A stretch of DNA of 64,000 bases from Nymphaea colorata. Its lineage: Eukaryota > Streptophyta > Magnoliopsida > Nymphaeales > Nymphaeaceae. The stretch spans positions 24,971,315 to 25,035,314 of the forward strand of contig NC_045141.1 of assembly GCF_008831285.2 (NCBI RefSeq), given 5' to 3'. Under the pieces are notes generated by a model. It saw only the letters and a list, made by a program, of their open reading frames with translations. It was not told the DNA's origin and did no database searches. Within the stretch, counting starts at the first letter, position 1; each line of letters begins with the position of its first letter. A program made the position numbers and the translations under genes. This document shows, in pieces, positions 25,796-37,379 of this stretch.

Positions 25796-28267
25796 AAGTG
25801 GACGCTGGGTGGGACCGATCTCAAAACTTATCGAAAAGGGCCAAACATCGAACCATAAGCATAAGAGTGGACACCGAGCAAAGGCCGATCCAAATACCTA
25901 TTGAGAAGGGCGGGACATGGGGCCAATGAGAATAGCGTCAGTTTTCAATAGTGGGCTAGACCTGACCCTTCATTTGAGAAGAAGAGTCAGCATGGTTTTA
26001 TTTTGGTACCTTCTCAAAGGCTGGGTCTGGTTTCGATGGAACATCCAGTCTTGGCATTTTCAAGTCCGGGATACCCCGCCTTGGCATTTTCAAGAACGGG
26101 ACATGCAACATTAGCGGGTTAGTATTGTCCAGACGGCCGTTTCGGGAATGTCGTGTTCCTGTTTGGCGTTTGCATGTGCCCACCAGCTTGTCCGTGGCGG
26201 AACCCGGGAAGGGGCATCCATTCCACGAGCAGGAATACTGAATCAACCCATATTTAGGAATGCTATCATGCAACACACACATATCCGCTATGCATAGCCG
26301 GGTGTGTGTGTGTGCAGGCCGCAAATGAATTATGGTTTTGTGACCTTCCAATTTAATTTTGTAATCAAACAATTTTGATCTGAATTTGGATTTGTGATAA
26401 TCCAAATAAAAGAATAATGAGAAAATTAAACTCCTAAATATGTCACGCATTGCAAACTTTACGCACATATATAAAAGAGGCAATGATTAGCATCCTTGGT
26501 TTTTGTTAGGATCTAACCAAAGATCACAGTTGCATGTGCTTCTTCTTAATTTGTGTACGAAACAAGTATTCTTTGAACTGGAGAGAGAGAGAGAGAGAAA
26601 GAGAGGGAACCAATGACTGGCGTCAAATAATTTAAATAAATCACAATTGAAATATTTTTGTGTCACTAAACACATATAAAAGGAAAAAACAAGCTTCAAT
26701 TAAGCAATTCTTTTTATTTAAGAGGCCCGTCCCCCAAAAGAGTGATCCGCTTAGACTTTTATTTAGGACACAACTTTAAATCCTAATTGTGAGCATTAAT
26801 AACTTCAAATTCTTGCATCTATCTCACATGGATACTCTTAAAGATACTTTATGCAACATTGTATTATTATTATTATTATTCAAAGAAATGCTGGAAAGGC
26901 CAACCTGCTTAGCGGGTCCAACTAGGAGAAAAACAATTTCTCCCCTGACCACTATTAATGCAAATATGGTAAAGACGTGACGCATTAGGCAGCCAAGTGT
27001 TGCGAAACCTTTGAGGATAATTTGTCTCCGTCATTAAAACACGGTGGAGTTTCACCCAAGTTTTCATAAGATTTCTCTTCTTGTTCTAGTGAAAAAAAAA
27101 AAACAAATTTATCAAACATATATTTAAAGTTTTGGGAATAGTAAAAAAGTAAACTAAAATGAAAGTTGAAAATGTTTGCCTGAGCATTCCCTTGTGGCGT
27201 CCACTGGCGGAGCCAAAAGAAAAAAAAACTTAAATGAGGAGCACTGTGCTTTATATTGCAATTTTCAGGGGGCAGCCAATAAGTAAATAAGTAAAAGAAT
27301 ATGAGGTACGAATACGAAAATAAAGAATTTACATGGCACTGGCTTTGGCCAAGTGGCCTCACCAGCCCACCACTGATGTTGTCCTTGTAACGCTCGTTGG
27401 CCGAGGCTTCACTATTAAAAGAAAAAAAAAAAAAAAAACTGTAGCCTTTTGGCCAAAGTTTGAGCTGATTAATAAATATTTTAATTATTTTTCTATTAAT
27501 TTGATCAATAAGAGGAGCATTACATCAAAGTCGAAATCTTTTTTCCTCAAATAATATGTTTGTTTTTGGTATTTCAGAGCGACACATGAACTATACTTGC
27601 ATATCAACATCTTCTTACAATGTGCTTATTCCTTCCCTCGAGAATTACTTTCTTGTTGATTATTGATTAGTTTGCACTAGTCGCGGTGACGATACATCTA
27701 ATTAGATCCATATTAATTGTACATTTTTTCGATAATCTTAAACAAGTTTGGTAAGTAAAAAGGAGGGGTATATAAAATGAATATATAGAGGGTAAAACAA
27801 TAATTTCTTACACATTTTTTTTATTTTAATTTCCATGGTAGAAAAATGAGGTGCATTTTGAACAAGATTGGGAAGATATATGTGTTTTTTATTGCGTCTA
27901 TATCTATAATTTCCAAAATTTATTGAGAAAACCCTAAAAAAGAAAAAGTTGAGGAAGGAAGAAGAAGCCATTAGGATGTGCCCAAGTAACTAAGAGACAA
28001 ACATTACCGTCCTTCAAAAAAAAGAAAAAAAAAAAAGACAAGTGCAAATCCTCATGATTGGGAAAGGTAAAAAAGCTACCGTGAATATTTTGAAGCTTTC
28101 AAGTCGCATGCAAGCAAACTAATCTTTCCCAATTACACATTCAGCAAATAAATTAAAGAATACTAAAGAGTACACTTGACTTTTCAACATCTACAAAATT
28201 TTATCTAAGTTTAGCACAACAATAAGAAATAAGCTTGCATTAATTAATCCTTAAGTTATCACCTATT

Positions 28268-28436
28268 TAATTTCTTTTTTTCGACTCAAAATCACCTGGG
28301 TTGAGAGAGTTTGTCGCTCACCAGGAACCTTTGGGGTTACGACTTTTACTCTCGAGATTATAATACCCACAAGAATCGAACCAGTACAGGAGCCAATCCT
28401 CTAAGTGCTCTGCTCTTACCAACTCATTTGATCAAC
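28268..28436 (-). mobile_element. tRNA-derived SINE candidate
   Basis: Read on the minus strand, the 5' part carries a pol III A-box-like GAGTTGGTAAGAGCAG and, about 35 bp on, a B-box GGTTCGATTCT, as in a tRNA head. A tRNA-unrelated body of about 100 bp and a short A-rich tail (AAAAAAAGAAATTAAAT) follow. CTTAAG occurs at both flanks and may be a remnant target duplication, but it is short and palindromic. The cloverleaf is not intact, so this is not a tRNA gene. Confidence 0.55.
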
Positions 28437-31400
28437 TTAAGAAGAACATGCCCTTCACACAAATCAATTTATTTGATCATTGATTAGTTTGTGCTGACCT
28501 CTTTACTCATGTTCAACTTTGTCAAATTAATTGGTTACTTTTTATTAATATCGAAATTAATTAGGCGAAGCTTTTTTTCGTTTAATGCTATAAAGTTACA
28601 TAATAAAAATTTACGTATAGTTGCAGAACAAGGTTTACAATATTTTTCATCCTTTTTAATGAAGGGTAAAATAGTAAATTTCAATGTAACAGTTTACAAT
28701 GCAAAAATAAACATATGATATATGCCTTTTAGCTATATTTCAATTATTCTATTTTCTGGCGGGGGCTTTTCCAAAAAAAAAAAAAAAAAAAAAAAAAGCC
28801 TAAAGATTCTACTAACAAGTTGGCCTTAACATAACAAAGAAATGCAGGTGTTGTCGATGAACGCTCGTATTTTTTGGTTCAAAACCGTATAAAATGAATT
28901 TAAAAGTCAGTTAATCGTGATCCTAAGCGTGTAGTATTAACTCCGGCAGTTAATTTCCCTTGTTCACGTTACCAACGTGGCAGAATGTCACGAATCTGAA
29001 AGCCACAACAAATATGTTATTCTCTGCATTAAATGGAGGCAAACTAGATGATACGTTGGAAACATGAAAGTCGGATACGTTGGCCAGTTTTTAACCGCGT
29101 GGTTAACAAGTTAAATAAATATAGAAAAACTTTAATTTTTTTTACCTTACTTACTGCCTCCAAATATTTGACTATATTGGTATCCTTTGTATTTTTGCGA
29201 ATATCTTTTATGAGCGTTTGATAAATATTAACTGACGTATTGTTTGCTTGATCATGTAAAAGCAAGGACAAATTTGTCAATATTGGTCAACGCACACATC
29301 TCTACGGCATTCTGTCGGTTGTCTTCATCCCTGAAACTTCGTCGCTGCCACGTCAGCAGAACACTCTGGCTTGATGACATGGCGTCTTTCATTTATTTAC
29401 TGCCCGACACGCGCTTGGAGATGCTGCCACGTGGCTGCTTCGCAGAATCGGACGGTTGGCCTGACAGGGTCCAGATTTAGACTTGGACTGCAACGTGATT
29501 GCATGTACCTAAGCTTGATCGAGTCTCATTTCGGGTTTGGACTTTGGTTCAAATCTCATGTTCTTTCTTAAGCCTCGCTCAAATCCAACTCCAGATCCAG
29601 AAAAACTCTCTCTCAAGTCTCAAGTCTCTTCATAGAAAGGAGAAAAACATGAGATCTGCTGATATGGCAGTAACTAATTCACACATAAATTATAATTTAA
29701 GTGGACAAATTTATTGAACAAATGAAATTTAAATACGCACTTTTGTTTTTCTCAATCTTAACAATTTTGGACATTATTCAATGAAATGAGCAAAAATGAT
29801 GAGCAGGCGAATATTATATTGCGAATTATTAGAAAATATGTGCCTGATTTTGTAAAGTAACCGAGCTGAGACTGAGAGAGCCAAGATCCGTCTCTTACTC
29901 CGAGAGAACCTGGTGAACAATGGCCGATGGGAGAAGCATATGATATTCGCCATCAAGTATCCATTCGAGGGCTTATGACACTAAGAAGTGATTAAATAAA
30001 TGAAACCAAGCCACTTGTGGTTTCATAGTATTACTTTTCTATTATTTGATATATATATATATATATATCGGCATCTTTTACTGTCATCCAATTGTCATTA
30101 ATAATCTTAATTTTCAGAATATAAAAAAAAAACGAAAATGGGATCCAAGAGATCCAAATTAATGGAATATTATGTGGCAGAACCAATGTCGCGTGTCAAC
30201 TTATAAGTGTTATAGCAAGTAAAGTGCACGTCAGGAATCAGAAATAATTTCTGGAAGTTATTAATTGATAATTGACTGAGAGTGCGGAGATAGTTGATTT
30301 TGCTGTGGCCGTAATAAATTAAGAAGATAGGAAGAAACCAGCCAATTAAGATATCTACTCACAATTGTGTGAAGCTCACTTGATTCTGATGAGTGGGTCG
30401 TTCTCAAACCCATTTTTTAGGTCATAGGGAGAAATCCTTTTGCAGTTTCTCCCTAACCCTAAGCAACTGTAAGCTGAGGCGAAATCAGGATTTTCTTTAA
30501 GAGCGGACCGACAGTTTGACCTTTGGATCCGGGTAGTGCCAAACTAAATTTTAATACAAAAAATACATTATATAATTAAAAAATAATATTTTTTTCAATA
30601 TTAAACAAAAATTCATTGGCTGGGGTGAGGCCATGGCCTAGGCTGCCCCCCCTTCCCTCTGCCCCTTACTGTAGGTTCTAGATGCATGGCTAGGAGTACA
30701 AGCGCAACTTTTAAAAAATGAAATATGATTCCAATAATGGATATTTGATGATCAGATAACAAACATCAATCTAGCTAGTTAATTTTTTCTTGATCTGATA
30801 TCGATGTATTTTATAGGCGAGTAAGAGGTTACCTCATTGCCGGGTGAAAACTAAATTTCTACCCTTTTTCTCTTGCCTCAAAGGTTCTAGGTTGCTTTGA
30901 TGCCTAAGAAGAAGTAGGAAAAAGCCGATCTATTTTTATGTTGGTACCACACCCTACCTCTATAAAGCACTGTTAGAATCAAACTGACGACATCGCTGCT
31001 GCATTACTAGACCCACAACTACTCTATGCCCCACGAGGCATATCCATATATTTTCAGGTTCGGTTTTAGCATATCACGATGTGGTTCAGATTCAGTTGCA
31101 AATTCAAAAGTGGGACATTTCTAATTTGGTTGTTGACTTAAAAGTCCGATTAGTTTTCAATTTTTTTTTGTTAAAACTGAAAAGCTATTAAGCTGATCAT
31201 ATTCATAAAATCCCTTACAATTTCTATTAATATTTGGAATAGATTCACCAAACACTGGCACAATATTATCTCATACCAAACGGCCCCTAAAGGACTCTAC
31301 TTCCATAATATTATCTCAAACCAAATGGCTCTTAAGAGTCTTTGTCACTAGAACAGTGGTGCCCTTAAATGGCCTTCTTTTTTTTTGAAGGGCATTTGGC

Positions 31401-32215
31401 CGACCCGTCACTGAGGATGTCCTTATGTCTTCAACCACAAGCCCTTTCACTGGTCACTTTTGTCGTTCCCAAGCTTGAGAGCGACTGGTAGGCCCACACA
31501 CATTCTTGTTTGTGTATATTTGTACATATAAAATTAGCTTTTATGGTATACAAATTAAAATGTATTATCCTTCAATCAAGCAAGTATGGGAAGAGTATGT
31601 CTCCAAGCAAAAGGGCTACAAAATGCTGATTGTAATCATATATATGGGCGTGATACAGCTTGCGGGATGCACAAAAGGGAGCGACTTAGCCTTTAATTAA
31701 AAAAAAAAATCTTCATTAAAAATGAGTTAGGAAAAGTTCATGCACATTAGTCAAATGAAATCTAAGTATAAGCTTTTACAGTGACTTGGAAATCAAATAA
31801 TTTGCTTGCACGCTACAGAGTGGAACAGTGCACCAAAGTGGGTTGTGTTTGTGTGAGACATTGAAGTTGAGTTCTAATTTGGACAAAAGCACCTTCTCTT
31901 GTGTTTTGGGTAACAAGAAGACTGCTAAGTTGGGCGCATGAGTGAGCTTTGTCCACCAGACCAAACGACGCAACACCCTCGCCGGAGGTCACGTGAGCTT
32001 TGGGACCCCGTACTGCCTTTTCTGCCGCACTTGGAGGTGAAGGTGTCACGTGCTCATCTGCCGGGCGATCGCGATTCGCTGCTGGCCTGGGTGCGCCTGA
32101 TTTCTTGACCGCGCGAATTAATCGCCGATTCTGTTGCAGAGCCGGCCATCGAAAACAGTGCGGGACCCACACTGCCCTTAGGTTGTTCCTCACCAACTTT
32201 TTAAAGACAGACAAG

Positions 32216-32369
32216 CAGTGACGAAGCCAAAAAATTCTTGTTAAGGGGGCACTAAAATTCGAGGCACTCATATGCAAAAAGCTAAAAGTTAATGAGGTTT
32301 TTATATATAAATTTAGTGGGCTGGTGTGGGCAATTGCCCACTCCGGCCACTAAAGTGGCTCCGCCACTC
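32216..32369. mobile_element. Short hAT-like MITE with near-perfect 8-bp flank duplication
   Basis: Ends CAGTGACGAAGCCA (left) and TGGCTCCGCCACT (right) are inverted. The flanks CAGACAAG and GAGACAAG match at 7 of 8 bases. The body is about 150 bp, AT-rich and non-coding. The end sequence (CAGTGGCGGAGCCA type) is a frequent plant MITE terminus. A single-ended relative is visible near 27204. Confidence 0.65.
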
Positions 32370-34069
32370 GAGACAAGTGGGTTCTTCCATAAAATGAAAG
32401 TGCGCTATTTGGCCAATGTGGATTCTGGGATGGAATTGGGTGACTTGGCACTCAACTGGAGACCGCACCACCATAAGATGTTGTTGTGTTGCACTTGCTC
32501 ATACATTTGAGCACCTCCGATGGTTAGGTTAGGTTAGGTGCGTGCACCGCCTAACTGTGAATTTTGGGACCAATGAAAAACAAGCGCTTCTTCCTTGAGA
32601 GGTTTGTACATTTTCCATAGATAACGTTTCAGTTTTCCCAATTAAAAGAATTCAGAAGCAATTATATTATCTTTTTCTGTTGGACACTTTTACATACCTT
32701 TAATTTTTGTCAGTAATTTTGCAATAATGATTTCCTGACGCTAAAGTTTTAAACTTTTATAATCATATAATAAAAAATCGAATGAAAACGTCCATTAAAA
32801 AGAGAATTGCCCAGACAAAAATCAAGTTCATTAAAATCAAATATTGAAGTTTTTTTTTTTGCAATCTAACCTAGATGTGGTTCTAAGAGTGATTTGATCA
32901 AAAACATGTATTCAATCAGTCACATTACTTTAGCAATCCTTTTTTAATAACTAAAAAAAGGACAGCTCATATAATATCAAAATTTTAGTAGTAGAAACAT
33001 CAAACTTTTCACAAAAATAACTTAAACTAAAACATGATTTATATTAAACTAGTGTTTACAAATGCACTAAGAGATTCTCATTTTGTTAAAAATGTTGTTT
33101 AACACAAAATTGAGAGGTTTATTTATTATTTCTTACCACAATAGATCAAAGGATACTCATGAGTAAGCTGCATGTCTAGATAATAAGAGTCACACTATAT
33201 ATATATATATATATATATAAAGATCTCAATCTTTTCAATCTTCCACCTACTCCACACTTCTTCGGGCGGAGAGAAAAAGTATGCTGTGGGTGTTCACATG
33301 TCTATGTTTCTTTCCATAGTACAGAAAGAAAGATAGAGGATGAAAGAAAAAAATTGCATATTGTTATATCTCTATCGCCTTATTTTTCAAGAGGGTTGGC
33401 ACAATGAATGCTGCAAAGATTAGTAGGTAGTCAATTTTTGTTTCAAAATTTCACAGTAAAAGAGAAGTCGTCAATATGAAAGTTGAAACATAACAGGGAT
33501 GACATCCCGATGCAGCAAAAGTAAGTAACCCTTTCCACATTTTACTTGAAAGTGTTCCAAATTGATCACTTATGCTAATTGTCAATCTCAGTTTTTCTCT
33601 TTCACTAAAATGGCATGCATACCGAAAAGAGAGAGAGGAATGGAATTGTTGCTCTTAAAAGAAGAGAAGTTTGTTGTTGTTGTTATGATTGCATCAAGAA
33701 CAAGATGCACTGTACATTCACTTTATGTTCTTATATTTTATGGAATCAACTAATACCAATACATGATTAAGTGTTCCCTTTTTTTCCCTTTGGGTCATGA
33801 AAGGGATGGGTGAGGGGAGGTACATAAAGATACTTCCATTAGAAATTGGATGCAGTTGAGCTAATATGTTCTGTAGGAGGCATGAATGAAGGCCAGCCCA
33901 TGTGCATAATGGGCCCAAGCAAGCAACTGCAATAATAATTGAGAAGGACCATTCATTTTTTAGCTAGCATCATTAATTCATGATAGATACAAGGACTTAA
34001 TTTATCTATAAACATCTCCAAGTTGCAGGCTAATTTCTTGCTTAACTTGCCTCGATATAACATCTCTCA

Positions 34070-34303
34070 CCAATAGCGTAGCTACATATAGGCTGGAGTT
34101 GCCCACGCCAGCAACAAAATTCGTATTTATTTTTACATATATTTCTTACAATTATTTACTTATTTATATATATTGTACCCCTTCAAAAATGAGAATTTCT
34201 ATAATAGTGCCCCATAACCAATAATTATTTATTTATATGTGTTGTGCCCCTTCAATTTCTATAATAGTGCCCCATAACCAAAAATTTCTGGCCCCACCAC
34301 TTT
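34070..34303. mobile_element. MITE-like element with internal duplication
   Basis: Left part AATAGCGTAGCTAC and right part GGCCCCACCACT are loosely inverted, as in the family at 32216. Inside, the segment ending CAATTTCTATAATAGTGCCCCATAACCA occurs twice about 60-65 bp apart (near 34192 and 34254). Ends are uncertain. Confidence 0.45.
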
Positions 34304-35926
34304 CTCGCACATCTTTAGATTTCCTGTCCCCATTGTTTGTCTCTTGAAATTCAGTGCACATCACGCTTCTAGAAAGGTTCGAGTGAGTGAACCAATGGAG
34401 GAATGCTTTCGGCAAAATAGCAGGGCTGTCTTCTTCATGGAATTATTATGGGGGAATGCCTTTCGACTGTTTGTATCTTAGACTCCAAGAGTTTGATTTC
34501 CATGCAGCGTCGATACTCAGATTGGCGTGTTTGGGTTAATTCCATTCACATGTAAGTCTATAGCCGTTGCTTATCGTGATTCAATTTGCTATATTTGAAT
34601 TCATCACAGTGAAGAAGGAAGCATATTAGAACCATGCACAGATTTTTCAAGCTTGTCGTCTGATCATAGTAGTTAGTGTAAAACACAGATATGAGAACTT
34701 AAATGAAATACAATAATAATAATAAGATGAAGACAGAAGATATAAGAGAGACATACATGTGGTTCGACACACAGAAACCTACTTCTGAGATAACTCTTCT
34801 TTTTCATTTTCTTTGAACTGTTGGGGCTATGGCCTTCACGCATGGTTGCATATGCTCCATGAGTAATAAAAAGAGACAGAAATTTCTTTAGGTTTTTATA
34901 AAAAATAAACAACGTTGTTAGAGAAGATTAGTGAAAGACATTTAGTTCAAGTGATCTGGAAAAGAATACCAGGTTCAATCACTAATTGGATTCGGAATAA
35001 TAAGTATGCAGCTCGGCAATTGAATTAGAATCTCAGTCTAATGTTTGACTGGGATCTAATAAATATCTGATTTGGATCTTATGCTAGTTCTTCCCTGGTT
35101 TTGAAAAAATAAGGTCTCAATCTGAACCAAATCCTGTGGAAGGTGAGCTCAATGAGGTGGTCCTGATTAGTTTGAGTCGGTAATGAAGATTAAGTGGGAT
35201 CAGTACCTAACTGAATCTGGATTATCCTGACTCAGTGTGTTGAATACCAAATTCAAGTCGATATTCAAATGCAACTCTCGACATGTAGATCATATTTGGA
35301 ATTGTACTATCTTGATCTGAATTTGAATTATGATTTAAATTTGATTAAAATCAATGATCGATACATTCGCATGTTAAACCAGGATTTGCCTCTAAAGCAA
35401 TTTGCTATCCCAAATCTGATCCGTTTGCGAGCTCATCTAACCAACCAAGGGACAAAACTACACTGACGTCATTCACTACATGTTACCTCCTTCGGCAGTA
35501 AAGCTAGAATCCAAGATATTTAGATTCCCCAAAAAAAAAAATACAAAAACGGAACCACTATGTTAAGCAATCCAAGGTGCATTTTTCACGACACGTGGCT
35601 GCTTCCGAAGAGCTGCGGCCACGGGCCGGCACGTGTGCGGAGAGGTTGGTAGCCAATTTTAGCAGCCATGCTTGCAAGCAAGCCAAAGAAAAGAAAGCAG
35701 ATTGGTGAATTTGGGTTTCATTTAAATGTTATGTTGATGTAAGGAAAAAAACAATGAAAAAACATCACATTTGTCTATGGTCGGTAGAGACTAAAATGAC
35801 TTCGTATTACTTCGAAATACGATTTGATTCGAAATACGATTTGATAGATTACATGATCTGCTAACAGAATTTATTTGGCTCATACAATCAGATAACATAT
35901 AAAACTTATTCTACCAATTCTTCATT

Positions 35927-36168
35927 TGTTTGGTTGACTAATTAAAAAGGAGGGAAATGGAGAAAGTTTATTTAGCTGTGAGGGGAGGGAAAAAAGAAAT
36001 TGAAGAAAAAGAAATGAGAGTGTAGTGTAAATCCAGGAAAAAAAGAAATTGAGGAACAAAAAAAGATAATGTAGTGTAAATCCAATCCCTTCAAATTAAA
36101 AGGACTGGGTACAAAAGAAAAGGAAAGGGAGGGATTAAACATTTCATTTCTTTCACTCCAACCAAACA
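35927..36168. mobile_element. MITE-like element, TGTTTGGTTG ends
   Basis: TGTTTGGTTGACTAATT at 35927 faces CTCCAACCAAACA at about 36156-36168 in inverse orientation. Both flank a 240-bp AT-rich purine-biased body (GGAGGGAAATGGAG). The target duplication is not clear. Confidence 0.45.
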
Positions 36169-37316
36169 GGACGTTAGTGGAGCATCATCCTTACTGTCTT
36201 GAAACACTTTTGACTTTGAATTTGTATAATTTTTAGTGGTTTTTTTTTTTGATAAAAATTTAAAACAAATAAAATTTGTAAATTTCGAACGCATGATATT
36301 TTACTTTTTAATTTTTTTCATATATGTTTATGATTGATTTTGTTTCAAAAGAAATGCATGCTACGAGTTATGGGGAACTCTGACTCGTTGAGCATTTGAT
36401 TTGAGGATTCCCCAAAACCAAACGGTTAAGGATGACGTCATCCGCTTCAAATTCGAAGCCAACGGATAGTTCCTCTTTCGGTTAACGGACGTATGTTATG
36501 TAATATTGCAGAAAAGTGCCAAAGGATAAAAACTATGAGCTGCAGACCCCTCTTTCCACCGCCTGTATGATTTGTTGCAAATTTTTCATCTTCAGCTTGC
36601 AAGATCATGAATTAATAATTTCCACTCACTTGAGCCAGATTTAGGTAGACGCTCAATTTTTATTTTAAATAAAGTCCGATAGTTTATGCTTTAAAAGAAC
36701 AAGTATTTTTTTGTTCCACTCAACAATACTATAATAAGGATTATAGAAGCAAGTCCTACACAAGCATTCATCTTTTTTTTTTTCACAATAACGTGTATAA
36801 AAATGGCATTCATAGCAACACTATTTAAATATTTTTGGAAACAAATAATTTTATATTCTTTTAACATGTGTTTTGATAAAATAGTACCCTTTTTAAGGTA
36901 CAGCGGAATGCTGGTGCTAGTGAAGGTTTGTGTCGTCAGTCCGATTTTTATAAATTTTTTTTTTAAATTATTTTTTAACGTGTGTTATGATAAAATAAGA
37001 GTTAGATAACAAATGGAGGCTTTGGTTTCCATTGGGATGTGGTATGAATGACTCTTCATGAGAAAAGTTTTAACTATATGTTTTTATGTTTTAAATAATC
37101 ATAATTTTCTGCAGGTACGAATTAACTCGTTTCTGTGAACCCTTAACGATTTTAGGAACGGATTTTTTAAAAATTCAGGTAGTTTTCTGAAACAAAAAAT
37201 AATAGATAGCTCTTAAGAAAAAGAAAAATTAGCTGGGCCAGTTCTGGAGGAAACATGAAGCTTAGTTGGGTAGTCTTATGAATTATTTTGTCCTCTTTTC
37301 CGGGCGAGGTGGCAGG

Positions 37317-37324
37317 TATATAAG
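37317..37324 (+). promoter_or_regulatory. TATA box of the F-box gene
   Basis: TATATAAG sits 63 bp before the ATG at 37380, a normal distance for a plant TATA promoter with a short 5'UTR. It argues that the in-frame ATG at 37266, upstream of it, is not used. Confidence 0.55.
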
Positions 37325-37379
37325 GCGGGTGGACCAGTCTGAAGATATCGGGTTTGGCTTTGTTCTAGGGGAGGTCACG

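Larger units (their letters stand above)
24241..37310. other. Gene-poor, repeat-rich 13-kb stretch
   Basis: No gene with recognisable protein similarity was found on either strand. Elements that could be delimited are listed separately (25069-25795, 28268-28436, 32216-32369, 34070-34303, 35927-36168). Further undelimited traces: CACTGGCGGAGCCA at about 27204, a related GAGGCGAAATC...CTGCCCC region at 30477-30665, and a tandem of an AATATTATCTCA-(t/a)-ACCAAA unit at about 31262-31345. Homopolymers include A24 near 28773-28797. AT microsatellites sit at 30049-30068 and about 33195-33220. GT repeats are at about 26301-26315. Confidence 0.6.

Noticed and set aside
37266-37379. N-terminal extension of the F-box protein
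   Set aside because: It contains the TATA box and has no F-box family similarity.
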